Of a DNA stretch of 64,000 nucleotides, positions 9,031 through 17,452 are shown piece after piece. This stretch comes from Streptomyces eurythermus (GTDB lineage: Bacteria; Actinomycetota; Actinomycetes; Streptomycetales; Streptomycetaceae): assembly GCF_014649115.1 (NCBI RefSeq), contig NZ_BMSK01000008.1:62001-126000 (forward strand), given 5' to 3'. Position 1 is the stretch's first letter. Each line of letters opens with the position of its first letter. The notes beneath the pieces are model-generated. The model was not told the DNA's origin and did no database searches. It saw nothing but the letters and a program-made list of their open reading frames with translations. Position numbers and translations under genes: made by a program.

Positions 9031-9825
9031 TCAGAGGGTCAGGGCCTCGCCGAGCGCCGGGGTGAGGACCTCGTACGGCTCCGCGGCCGCCGCGTCGAGG
9101 AAGCGGGAGAGCTCCCCGGGCTCGGTGTGGTAGACGCCGTCGATGTGGAAGCCGTCGTAGTGGATGGGCAGGACGGCCTTCGCCCCGAGCAGCCGTGCGG
9201 CCACCGCCGCCTGGCGGGCGTCGAGGGCGCCGGGGTAGGGGCTCGGTGGTGAGCAGTGCGGAAAGCACAGGGCCGGCCCGTTGATCGGGGTCAGTACGGC
9301 GTCGAAGGGGCCGTACCGGTGGGCGGCGCGCCACCAGTAGCCGTGGAACATGCTGTCGCCCAGGTGGATCACGCGCTTGCCGCCGGCCTCGACCGCCCAG
9401 GAGACCTGGGGGTCGCCGATGCCGTCGACGGCGGGCACGGCGGCGATGGTGAACGGCCCGATGGTGACGGTCTCCCAGGGGGCCGTCGTCCGCCGGGGCA
9501 GCCGCCGCGCGGTGAGTTCGCCGTCGGCCTGGAGCAGCCACAGGTTCTCGTGGTCGTCGCCGCCGAACGAGCCGGGGTGCAGGACCGGCGCGCCTGGGCG
9601 CAGGGCGCGGGCCAGGGCGGCGGCGTCCGCGTGGTCCCGGTGCAGGTGTGTGCAGAGCCCGGCGAGCACGCTCCCCTCCGTGCGCGGGCGCACGACCTTC
9701 GGCAGGGGTGCCGAGAGCCCGCTTCCCCCCAGTACCCCCTCGGGCTCGCCCAGCAGGTCGATGACCAGGCTCTCGCCGCCCGCCTCGATCTCCACCCCGG
9801 CCCAGCCCAGCCATCGGACACGCAT
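9031..9825 (-). CDS. Metallo-beta-lactamase-fold hydrolase (UlaG/YfhI-like)
   Basis: The 264-residue protein has the metal-binding motif THLHRDHAD, then HLGDSMFHG and a late IHYDGFH. This is the pattern of MBL-fold hydrolases of the UlaG/RNase Z-like branch. It probably uses a two-metal site for hydrolysis of a small substrate in the cytosol. The start ATG at 9825 follows AGGGGTGGGG. The leader contains an inverted repeat (9845-9883) overlapping a possible TTGACG -35, so repression by an unlinked regulator is likely. Substrate unknown. Confidence 0.85.
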   Translation of the reverse strand: MRVRWLGWAGVEIEAGGESLVIDLLGEPEGVLGGSGLSAPLPKVVRPRTEGSVLAGLCTHLHRDHADAAALARALRPGAPVLHPGSFGGDDHENLWLLQADGELTARRLPRRTTAPWETVTIGPFTIAAVPAVDGIGDPQVSWAVEAGGKRVIHLGDSMFHGYWWRAAHRYGPFDAVLTPINGPALCFPHCSPPSPYPGALDARQAAVAARLLGAKAVLPIHYDGFHIDGVYHTEPGELSRFLDAAAAEPYEVLTPALGEALTL

Positions 9826-9844
9826 GACCCCACCCCTTGCTTAG

Positions 9845-9883
9845 CGAACGATCGGTTGCCAAAAATTAGCACACGGTCGTTCG
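9845..9883 (-). promoter_or_regulatory. Inverted repeat, TetR-type operator candidate
   Basis: CGAACGATCG (9845-9854) and CGGTCGTTCG (9874-9883) are inverted copies matching at 9 of 10 positions. They flank an AT-rich spacer, unusual in this genome. A TTGACG hexamer on the minus strand overlaps the distal arm and would serve the hydrolase gene starting at 9825. CGAACG-type arms are common among TetR-family operators, but no TetR gene is near. Confidence 0.5.
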
Positions 9884-10061
9884 TCAAAGTGCTCGCGTGT
9901 GCGGGTGCGCCGGAACGGGCGTGCGTCGGAATGCCGGTGCGCCGCAACGGGCGGGTGGCGCGACGGCGGCGCGCCGGACAGCGAGCGCGGGCCGGGCGCC
10001 ACGCGCGCCCGGCCCGCCGGCCTGTTCCTCCCGTCCTCTCGCGCCGGGTCCCCGGACCGCC

Positions 10062-10268
10062 CTAGGGCAGCAGCTTCTCGATGGCCGCCGAGCCCTCCGA
10101 CTCCAGCTTGCGACGCGCCCAGGCGAGGTTCTTGGGCGTGACGTCCCGGCCCGCCGCCATCACCAGGTCCTCGGGGCTGACGTTCCCGGCGGGCGCGGAG
10201 TGGAGCAGGGCGTCCGGGGTGCGGACGTCGTCCGACGCGCGGGACTCTTCGGGTGTGGATGCCGACAT
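10062..10268 (-). CDS. Small conserved hypothetical protein
   Basis: A 68-residue, soluble, charged protein. The N-terminal half is disordered-looking; the C-terminal half (VTPKNLAWARRKLESEGSAAIEKLLP) is predicted helical. I recognise the type from other actinomycete genomes but know no function. The start ATG at 10268 is fixed by an excellent GAGGAGGAGG site. It stands alone, divergent from the GH15 gene. Confidence 0.75.
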   Translation of the reverse strand: MSASTPEESRASDDVRTPDALLHSAPAGNVSPEDLVMAAGRDVTPKNLAWARRKLESEGSAAIEKLLP

Positions 10269-10437
10269 GATGCCTCCTCCTCGGTCCGGATGACCGCATC
10301 CGTGCCGGTGCCTCCGAACGGGGCACACTCTCACCATTGCCCGCCCCGGCGCACCCTGCATCCGGAAGGCGCCGGGGCGGGTGCGGAGCGCGTTCCCGCG
10401 CCACGGCGAACCACTCCCTCCTAAGCTGGAAAACATC

Positions 10438-10466
10438 CCGTACGCGGGAAACGCCTCGCGTACGGG
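10438..10466. promoter_or_regulatory. Perfect 10-bp inverted repeat upstream of GH15
   Basis: CCCGTACGCG (10438-10447) and CGCGTACGGG (10457-10466) are exact inverted copies separated by 9 bp. The 19-bp centre-to-centre distance suits a dimeric regulator bound about two helical turns apart. Similar but weaker GCG-ACGGGAGA-like direct repeats follow at about 10474 and 10510. It lies 87 bp upstream of the GH15 start. Confidence 0.45.
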
Positions 10467-10552
10467 AGACACCCGCGAACGGAGAGAGCGCCCCCAGCAG
10501 GCCGGCATCCGCGAGCGGAGAACACGCCCCGCACCGCACCGGGAGGCCACCG

Positions 10553-12394
10553 ATGGCCGCGACGCCGTTCGCCGAGGACGCCCCCAGCCCCCGCCCCCGC
10601 TACCTGCCCATCGCCGACCACGGCCTCATCGGCGACCTGCGCAGCGTGGCCCTGGTCGGCACCGACGGCACGATCGACTGGTACTGCTGCCCCTCCTTCG
10701 ACTGCCCCAGCGTCTTCGCGGCGATCCTCGACGCCGAGCGCGGCGGACGCTACGAGCTGGCCGCCGCCGTCCCCGCGCGCACCAAACAGTTCTACTTCCC
10801 CGACACCAACGTGCTGATCACCCGGTTCTTCACCGACGAGGGCGTCGGCGAGGTGCAGGACTTCATGCCCGTCGGCTGCGACGGGTCGCGCGAGGTGAGC
10901 CGGCACCGGCTGATCCGGCGCGTGGTGTGCGTGCGCGGCACCGTGCCCTTCCGGGCCCTGATCGCGCCGCGCTTCGACTACGGAGCCGCCCCGCACTCCC
11001 TGCGCACCGCGGACGGCATGGTCTTCTTCGAGTCCCCGGCCCTGTCCCTGGCGCTCACCTCGACCGTCACCGTGGAGAACGACGGCCGCGACGCGCGGGC
11101 CGAGTTCAAGCTGACCGAGGGCGAGACGGCGGTGTTCGCCCTCGACCAGCTCGGCGCGCGGGTGCCGCCCCGCGGCTGCGCCCACGCCGAGGCGGAGCAC
11201 GAGTTCAACGCCACCGTCGCCTACTGGCGCCGGTGGCTGCACCAGTCCCGCTACCGGGGCCGCTGGCGGGAGATGGTGCACCGCTCGGCCCTCACCCTGA
11301 AGCTGCTCACCTACGCCCCCACCGGGGCCATCGTCGCCGCGCCCACCACCAGCCTGCCCGAGCAGCTCGGCGGCGAGCGCAACTGGGACTACCGCTATGT
11401 GTGGGTCCGCGACGCCGCCTTCGCCGTCTACGCGCTGCTCAGGCTCGGCTTCAGCGGCGAGGCCGAGGCCTTCATGAAGTTCCTGACCACGCACATCAGC
11501 CCCGGCGACGGCGCCGCCTCGGGCCCGCTGCAGATCATGTACGGCATCGACGGCCGCGCCGACCTGCCCGAACGCGAGCTGCCCCATCTGGAGGGCCACC
11601 TCGGCTCCGCGCCGGTCCGGGTCGGCAACGCCGCCGCCGGCCAGCTGCAGCTGGACATCTACGGCGCGCTGATCGACTCGGTCTACCTCTACGACAAGTG
11701 GGCGCAGCCCATCTCCAGCGGACAGTGGGACGACCTGTGCCACCTGGTCGACTGGCTGTGCGACAACTGGGACCAGCCCGACGAGGGCGTCTGGGAGACC
11801 CGCGGCGGACGCAAGAACTTCCTGTACTCCCGGCTGATGTGCTGGGTCGCCATCGAGCGGGCCATCCGGCTGGCCAACCACCGCGGACTGCCCGCCGACC
11901 ACCGCCGCTGGCGCCAGGCCCGGGACGCCATCTACCGGCGGATCATGGACCGCGGCTGGTCGGACCGGCGCGGCGCGTTCGTCCAGTACGAGGGCGCCGA
12001 CGTCCTCGACGCCTCGGTGCTGATGATGCCCCTCGCCAAGTTCATCGCCCCCACCGACCCCAAGTGGCTGTCCACCCTGGACGCCCTCACCGAGGACCTC
12101 GTCTCCGACTCCCTCGTCTACCGCTACGACCCGAAGGTCAGCCCCGACGGCCTCCGCGGCGACGAAGGCACCTTCTCCATCTGCTCGTTCTGGTACGTCG
12201 AGGCGCTGGTACGAGCGGGCCGGGTCGACGAGGCGCGGCTGGCCTTCGAGAAGATGCTCACCTACGCCAACCACCTCGGCCTGTACGCCGAGGAGATCGG
12301 CCGCACCGGCGAGCAACAGGGCAACTTCCCACAGGCGTTCACCCACCTGTCCCTGATCAGCGCCGCGTTCAACCTGGACCGCGCCCTCGGCTGA
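10553..12394 (+). CDS. Glycoside hydrolase family 15 (glucoamylase/trehalase-like)
   Basis: The 613-residue protein begins with the N-terminal domain LPIADHGLIGDLRSVALVGTDGTIDW, typical of bacterial GH15 enzymes. The catalytic (alpha/alpha)6 barrel includes ERNWDYRYVWVRDAAF and ends with EEIGRTGEQQGNFPQAFTHL, the strongest family signature. There is no signal peptide, so it acts in the cytosol. Actinobacterial members of this form include trehalases as well as glucoamylase-like enzymes, and I cannot choose between them. GGGAGG precedes ATG 10553. Together with the GH65 enzyme it suggests active intracellular alpha-glucoside turnover. Confidence 0.9.
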   Translation: MAATPFAEDAPSPRPRYLPIADHGLIGDLRSVALVGTDGTIDWYCCPSFDCPSVFAAILDAERGGRYELAAAVPARTKQFYFPDTNVLITRFFTDEGVGEVQDFMPVGCDGSREVSRHRLIRRVVCVRGTVPFRALIAPRFDYGAAPHSLRTADGMVFFESPALSLALTSTVTVENDGRDARAEFKLTEGETAVFALDQLGARVPPRGCAHAEAEHEFNATVAYWRRWLHQSRYRGRWREMVHRSALTLKLLTYAPTGAIVAAPTTSLPEQLGGERNWDYRYVWVRDAAFAVYALLRLGFSGEAEAFMKFLTTHISPGDGAASGPLQIMYGIDGRADLPERELPHLEGHLGSAPVRVGNAAAGQLQLDIYGALIDSVYLYDKWAQPISSGQWDDLCHLVDWLCDNWDQPDEGVWETRGGRKNFLYSRLMCWVAIERAIRLANHRGLPADHRRWRQARDAIYRRIMDRGWSDRRGAFVQYEGADVLDASVLMMPLAKFIAPTDPKWLSTLDALTEDLVSDSLVYRYDPKVSPDGLRGDEGTFSICSFWYVEALVRAGRVDEARLAFEKMLTYANHLGLYAEEIGRTGEQQGNFPQAFTHLSLISAAFNLDRALG

Positions 12395-12548
12395 ACCGCC
12401 CGGCGTGTCCCGGCCCGGCAACGGCTGTCACCGCCGTGTCACAGCCGGTCCGCGCCCCACAACCACCCCCGCCCCCGCCGGGTCCAACCACGCACCGGCA
12501 CCGACCAGCCGGCTGACGGACCATCACATACCTTCGGGGGTAAGGGAC

Positions 12549-14054
12549 ATGACCGACCGCACCCGTCACATCACGGGCTCCGCCGCCGTAACCGCGGCCT
12601 CCTTCCTGCTGCTGGCCTCGGCGGGCGTGCTCGCCGCCCCGGCCGCGTTCGCGGGCGTCCCCGGCGGCACCACGGCCGCCGACCGCAACAGCGACTTCGA
12701 CGGCGACGGCTACACCGACCTGCTCATCGGCGTCCCCGAGGGCACCGTCGACGGCAAGGAGGGCGCCGGGTACATCACCGTGCAGTACGGCGCCCCGAAC
12801 GGCATCGGCACCGGCACCACCGTCCCCAAGGGGCGGGTCCAGGTCGTCAGCCAGTCCACCCCGGGCGTGCCCGGCACCTCCGAGGCATGGGACGACTTCG
12901 GCCGGTCCGTCGCCACCGGCGACCTCGACGGCGACGGCTACGACGACGCGGTGATCGGCGCGCCCGGCGAGGACGAGGGCACCGTCGCCGACGCCGGCCG
13001 GGTCACCGTCCTGTACGGCTCGAAGCAGGGCCTCGGCACCGGACCGAACGCCTCGGTCACGGCCGCCCGGCCCGCCGCCGGCGCCCGCTTCGGCCTGGCG
13101 GTGGCCGCCGCCCGGTTCACCGGCGACACCGACTCCGACCAGCTCGTGGCGGTCGACCAGAACGTCGGCCTCACCGCGTTCACCTGGCACGCGGGCGTCC
13201 TGCGCCGGGTCGCCGCCCCGCACTCCACGGGCCACCGCCTCCAGCCCGGCCACGTCACCACCGGCGACTACGACCGCGACGGCTTCGCCGACCTGGTCGT
13301 CTCCGGCTACAGCCCCGACGACGACCACACCAAGGGCTGGTCGGCGTACTACGCGGGCGGCCCCGAGGGCCTCGACTACCGACGGGACCTGCACGGCGGC
13401 CTCGGCTCCGCCTCCGGCGACATCGACCACGACGGCTACGACGACCTCGTCCTCGGCCAGGCGAGCGCCGCCGACGAGGCCACCGGCGACACCGACGCGC
13501 CCGGCGGTCTGATCGGCGTCTACCACGGCGGCGCGGACGGCCCGGCCGGCACCCAGGGCCCCGGCACCGCCCCGCAGTGGTGGTCGCAGAACTCCCCGGG
13601 TGTCCCCGGCACCGCCGAACCGGGCGACGCGTGGGGCGCCGACCTGTCCGTCGCCGACGCGGACGGCGACGGCTACGCGGACGTGGCGGTCGGCGCTCCC
13701 GGCGAGGACGTGGGCGACACCGCCGACGCGGGCGCCGTCTGGCTGCTGCGCGGCTCCCGCACCGGCCTGACCGGCGACCACGCCCGCTCCTTCGACCAGA
13801 ACACCGCCCGCGTCCCCGGCACGGCCGAGGCCGACGACGCCTGGGGCGCCCAGGTCCGCCTCGCGGACACCGACGGCGACGGCCGCGCCGAACTGCTCGC
13901 CGCCGCGCCCGGCGAGAACGCCGGTGACGGCGCGGTGTGGCTGCTCCCCGCGAGCGGCACCGGGCCGCTCGCCGAGGGCTCCTGGTCCTACGGCGCGGCC
14001 GGCCTCGGCGCCCCCGCCCACGCGGCCCGCTTCGGCGCGGTGATCGACGAGTAG
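12549..14054 (+). CDS. Secreted FG-GAP (integrin alpha-like) repeat protein
   Basis: This 501-residue protein starts with a signal peptide of about 35 residues ending in AAFA. At least six calcium-binding DxDxDG loops follow, each the core of an FG-GAP blade, for example DFDGDGYTDLLIG, DLDGDGYDDAVIG and DADGDGYADVAVG. This should fold as a beta-propeller outside the cell, of the kind often used for adhesion or as a carrier domain. There is no catalytic domain and no cell-wall sorting signal. AAGGG precedes ATG 12549. The fold is confident; the partner is unknown. Confidence 0.88.
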   Translation: MTDRTRHITGSAAVTAASFLLLASAGVLAAPAAFAGVPGGTTAADRNSDFDGDGYTDLLIGVPEGTVDGKEGAGYITVQYGAPNGIGTGTTVPKGRVQVVSQSTPGVPGTSEAWDDFGRSVATGDLDGDGYDDAVIGAPGEDEGTVADAGRVTVLYGSKQGLGTGPNASVTAARPAAGARFGLAVAAARFTGDTDSDQLVAVDQNVGLTAFTWHAGVLRRVAAPHSTGHRLQPGHVTTGDYDRDGFADLVVSGYSPDDDHTKGWSAYYAGGPEGLDYRRDLHGGLGSASGDIDHDGYDDLVLGQASAADEATGDTDAPGGLIGVYHGGADGPAGTQGPGTAPQWWSQNSPGVPGTAEPGDAWGADLSVADADGDGYADVAVGAPGEDVGDTADAGAVWLLRGSRTGLTGDHARSFDQNTARVPGTAEADDAWGAQVRLADTDGDGRAELLAAAPGENAGDGAVWLLPASGTGPLAEGSWSYGAAGLGAPAHAARFGAVIDE

Positions 14055-14075
14055 CGGCACCCGCCCGATCGGCCG

Positions 14076-14100
14076 GTGTGTCCGCAGGTCGCACGGGTAC
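14076..14100 (+). promoter_or_regulatory. Candidate stress (sigma-B-type) promoter
   Basis: GTGT (14076-14079) is followed after 15 bp by GGGTAC (14095-14100). This matches the streptomycete sigma-B pattern G-N2-T, 14-16 bp, GGGTAC/T. It lies 56 bp upstream of the small gene at 14157. Confidence 0.4.
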
Positions 14101-14156
14101 CCGGGGTCTCCCACAGCGGAATCGACCCGAGTCTCGACAGAAGGAGGAGACCCCGG

Positions 14157-14393
14157 ATGACCAGCACCAGCGAGACCGGCGACGTCACCGGCACCCGCGA
14201 CAAGGACTACAACCTCATCTGGTACGTCGAGGCGTGCCTGAGCAACGCCCTGCGGCTGGAGCAGTACATCCAGGACGCCGAGCGGGACGGGGACAAGGAA
14301 GTCGCGGAACTGTTCCGCAAGGCCCAGTCCGACAGCCGCAAGGGCGCGGAACTGGGCAAGCAGCTGCTCCGCTCCCGCCTCAACGGCGGCTGA
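14157..14393 (+). CDS. Small conserved hypothetical protein
   Basis: A 78-residue, soluble, helical protein (segments NLIWYVEACLSNALRLEQYIQDAE and ELFRKAQSDSRKGAELGKQLL). It looks like an antiparallel helical hairpin. I know similar small proteins from actinomycetes but no function. AAGGAGGA precedes ATG 14157 at normal spacing. The sigma-B-like promoter upstream suggests stress expression. Confidence 0.75.
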   Translation: MTSTSETGDVTGTRDKDYNLIWYVEACLSNALRLEQYIQDAERDGDKEVAELFRKAQSDSRKGAELGKQLLRSRLNGG

Positions 14394-14425
14394 CCGCCGC
14401 TCCCGCCGGAGCGCACGCGCACCTG

Positions 14426-14455
14426 GGACGGCCCCGCGCCCGCGCGGGGCCGTCC
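14426..14455. terminator. Perfect 14-bp bidirectional terminator hairpin
   Basis: GGACGGCCCCGCGC, a CC loop, then the exact complement GCGCGGGGCCGTCC. It sits between two convergent genes (stops at 14393 and 14473) and should end both transcripts. Confidence 0.8.
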
Positions 14456-14472
14456 GACCGCCGCGACCGTGC

Positions 14473-17211
14473 TCACGGCAGCGGCTGTTCCGCCCAGATG
14501 ACCTTGCCGTGGGGGGTGTAGCGGGTGCCCCAGCGTTCGGCGAGCTGGGCCACCAGGAACAGGCCCCGGCCGCCCTCGTCGGTGCTCGCCGCGTACCGCA
14601 GGTGCGGTGAGGTCGTGCTGCGGTCGGAGACCTCGCAGATCAGCGCCCGGTCCCGCAGCAGCCGTACCCCGATCGGGCCACGCCCGTAGCGGATGGCGTT
14701 GGTGACCAGCTCGCTCAGGATCAGCTCCGTGGTGAACGCCAGTTCCTCCAGACCCCAGTCGGCCAGCCGCCGGGTCACCGAGGACCGCACCTCGGACACC
14801 GCCGCCGGATCGGACGGCACCTGCCACTGCGCCACCCGGTCACCGCCCAGCACCCGGGTGCGGGCCACGATCAGCGCCACGTCGTCGCTCGGCCGGGCCG
14901 GCAGCCGGTCCAGCACCGCCCGGCACGTCTCCTCCGGCGAGGCGCCCGGCGTCCGCCGCAGGGCGTCACCCAGCAGGGCCAGCCCCTCGTCGATGTCCCG
15001 TTCCCGGTCCTCGACCAGACCGTCGGTGTACAGCACCAGCCGGCTGCCCTCCGCCAGCTCCAGCTCCGCCGTCTCGAACGGCAGCCCGCCCAGCCCCAGC
15101 GGGGGACCCGCCGGCACGTCCGGGAACTCCACCGCCCCGTCCGGCAGCACCAGCGCGGGCGGCGGATGACCGGCCCGGGCCACGGTGCACCGCCGGGACA
15201 CCGGATCGTAGATCGCGTACAGACAGGTCGCGCCCGTCACCACGGCCCCGCCCGCCGCACCGGTCTCGTCCTGGTCGAGCCGCCCCACCAGCTCGTCCAG
15301 CAGACCGAGCAGCTCGTCCGGCGGCAGGTCGAGCGCGGAGAAGTTGTGCACGGCCGTCCGCAGCCGCCCCATCGTCGCCGCCGCGTGCAGCCCGTGCCCC
15401 ACCACGTCCCCGACCACGAGCGCCACCCGGGCCCCCGACAGCGGCAGCACGTCGAACCAGTCGCCGCCCACACCCGCCTGGGCCGGCAGATAGCGGTAGG
15501 CGATCTCCAGGGCGCCCTGCTCCGGCAGGGAGCGCGGCAGCAGACTGCGCTGGAGGGTGACGGCCATGCCGTGCTCGCGGGTGTACCGGCGGGCGTTGTC
15601 GATGGACACCGCCGCCCGCGCCACCAGCTCCTCCGCCAGGGACACCTCCTCGGCGTCGAACGGCTGCGGCTTCTCCGCCCGCCAGAAGTTCACCAGGCCC
15701 AGCACCAGGCTGCCCGCCCGCAGCGGCACGGTGATCAGCGAGTGGATGCCGTAGTCCAGCACCTGGTCGGTGCGCTCCAGATCCTGCGCCCGCCAGCCGG
15801 GCGCCTCGCGCAGCCGCTCCACCACCACCGACTGCCCGGTGGTCAGCGCCCGGGCCTGCGGCGAGGTGGGCACGAACCGGATCCGCGCACCGGCCGGATA
15901 CAGCGGGGAGTCCTCGCGTACCCCCGCGCAGGCCGTGCGGCGCAACGCCGTGCCAGGGCGGGGCTCCTCCCCGCTGAGCACCGCGTCGAACAGGTCCACG
16001 GTGGCGAAGTCCGCGAACCGGGGCACCGCCAGGGAGGCCAGCTCCTCGGCGGTCCGGGCCACGTCCAGGCTGGTACCGATGCCCACCCCGGCGTCGTAGA
16101 GCATGTTCAGCCGCTCCCGGGCCACCTCCGCCCGGCCCGACAGGGCACGCAACTCGGTGGAGTCGCGCAGCGTGGTGACGCTGCCGGCCGGGCAGCCGCG
16201 CAGATCGGTGGGCCGCTGGTTGATCGCCAGCAGGCGGTCCTTGACCAGGTGCACCTCGTCCGTGGCGATCCGCCCCGAGGCCAGCAGGCCCGCCGTCTCG
16301 TCGTCCAGGCCCAGCTGGAGCACATGCCGCCGCTCGGCGTCCGCGGGCAGGCCCAGCAGCCGGTGGGCCTCGTCGTTGGCGAGCAGCAGCCGGCCGTCGC
16401 CGCCGACGATCAGGACCCCCTCGCGGACCGCGTGCAGCACCGCGTCGTGGTGCTCGTACATCCGGGTCATCTCGTACGGTCCCAGGCCGTGCGTCTGGCG
16501 CAGCAGCCGCCTGCTGACCAGGGCCGTGCCCGCGGTGGCCAGTGCCAGCGCGGCGGCGGCCGCCGCGAGCAGCAGCGGCAGCTGCTGGTCGGCGGTGCCG
16601 CCCACGTGCGCCGTGGTGATCCCGGCGGACACCAGCCCCACCACCTTGCCCGCCGGGTCCCGCACCGGCACCACGACCTGCACCAGCGGGCCGATCGTGC
16701 CGGTGATGTGCTCGGTGACCGTGCGGCCGGCCAGGGCGGGGGCGATCGTGCCGACGAACTTCTTGCCGATGCGGTCGGTCTTGGGGTGGGTGTAGCGGAC
16801 GCCCTGGGTGTTCATCACCACGACGAAGTCCACGCCGGTCGCCGTGCGGGCGGCCTCCGCGCGCGGCTGGAGCACGGCCGTGGGATCGGGGGAGCGCAGC
16901 GCCTCGGCCGTGCCCGGCGCGTTGGCGAAGGTCTGGGCCACGGCCAGGGAGCGGTTGGCGGCCTCCACGTCGGTGTCGTGCCGTACCTGGAGCACCTGGG
17001 CCACCACCGCGGAGACGACCAGCAGCAGCACGATCACCACTTGGAGGAGGAACACCTGGCCGGCCACGCTGCGTCCGGTCACCGCCGACCGGAGCACCCC
17101 GGACCGGCTGCCGCCCGGTCCGCGTGCCTGGCGCGGCGGGCTGTGCGGTGCGCGCGGGTGCCCGAACGCTCGGGACGGCCGGGGAGCGGACCGGCCGGGC
17201 AGTCGCACCAT
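14473..17211 (-). CDS. Membrane sensor SpoIIE-type protein phosphatase with PAS, GAF and anti-sigma kinase domains
   Basis: The 912-residue protein has a basic N-terminus, a membrane helix (about 51-73), an extracellular CitA/DcuS-like Cache domain and a second helix (about 205-225). Inside come a PAS domain (VREGVLIVGGDGRLLLAN), a GAF domain, a PP2C-type SpoIIE phosphatase (GGDWFDV, GDVVGHGLHAA, LYTDGLVE) and a C-terminal HATPase like RsbW (ELVTNAIRYG). It should sense an external ligand and set the phosphorylation state of an anti-anti-sigma factor, possibly also acting as kinase. No partner STAS gene is adjacent. ATG 17211 is a guess between several starts; the Shine-Dalgarno is weak and a GTG about 38 codons later is possible. 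Confidence 0.88.
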   Translation of the reverse strand: MVRLPGRSAPRPSRAFGHPRAPHSPPRQARGPGGSRSGVLRSAVTGRSVAGQVFLLQVVIVLLLVVSAVVAQVLQVRHDTDVEAANRSLAVAQTFANAPGTAEALRSPDPTAVLQPRAEAARTATGVDFVVVMNTQGVRYTHPKTDRIGKKFVGTIAPALAGRTVTEHITGTIGPLVQVVVPVRDPAGKVVGLVSAGITTAHVGGTADQQLPLLLAAAAAALALATAGTALVSRRLLRQTHGLGPYEMTRMYEHHDAVLHAVREGVLIVGGDGRLLLANDEAHRLLGLPADAERRHVLQLGLDDETAGLLASGRIATDEVHLVKDRLLAINQRPTDLRGCPAGSVTTLRDSTELRALSGRAEVARERLNMLYDAGVGIGTSLDVARTAEELASLAVPRFADFATVDLFDAVLSGEEPRPGTALRRTACAGVREDSPLYPAGARIRFVPTSPQARALTTGQSVVVERLREAPGWRAQDLERTDQVLDYGIHSLITVPLRAGSLVLGLVNFWRAEKPQPFDAEEVSLAEELVARAAVSIDNARRYTREHGMAVTLQRSLLPRSLPEQGALEIAYRYLPAQAGVGGDWFDVLPLSGARVALVVGDVVGHGLHAAATMGRLRTAVHNFSALDLPPDELLGLLDELVGRLDQDETGAAGGAVVTGATCLYAIYDPVSRRCTVARAGHPPPALVLPDGAVEFPDVPAGPPLGLGGLPFETAELELAEGSRLVLYTDGLVEDRERDIDEGLALLGDALRRTPGASPEETCRAVLDRLPARPSDDVALIVARTRVLGGDRVAQWQVPSDPAAVSEVRSSVTRRLADWGLEELAFTTELILSELVTNAIRYGRGPIGVRLLRDRALICEVSDRSTTSPHLRYAASTDEGGRGLFLVAQLAERWGTRYTPHGKVIWAEQPLP

Positions 17212-17452
17212 GTGCCCATGTCTACACTGCCCGGCGCCGTGAGGCGAGAGCGTCACCCGGGGCGCCGACGGCCGACCGGAGGGCACCCGACCGGCGCCGG
17301 GAGCGGCCACGGACCGTACGGGATGCCCCGGAAGCGGTCCGGATCCGGGGCCGGGGTCAGGGTGACGGTGCGGTGGATGGGGCGCGGGGTCAGGGTGGTG
17401 CTCGGCCGGCTGAGGGGACGTAGCGGAGGGCCTGGGGCCATGGCGGGTCGGC

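Noticed and set aside
9841..10539. Long minus-strand frame upstream of the small protein at 10062
   Set aside because: It crosses an obvious operator, an intergenic region and a small gene with its own strong ribosome binding site. The composition is Arg/Pro-rich without motifs.
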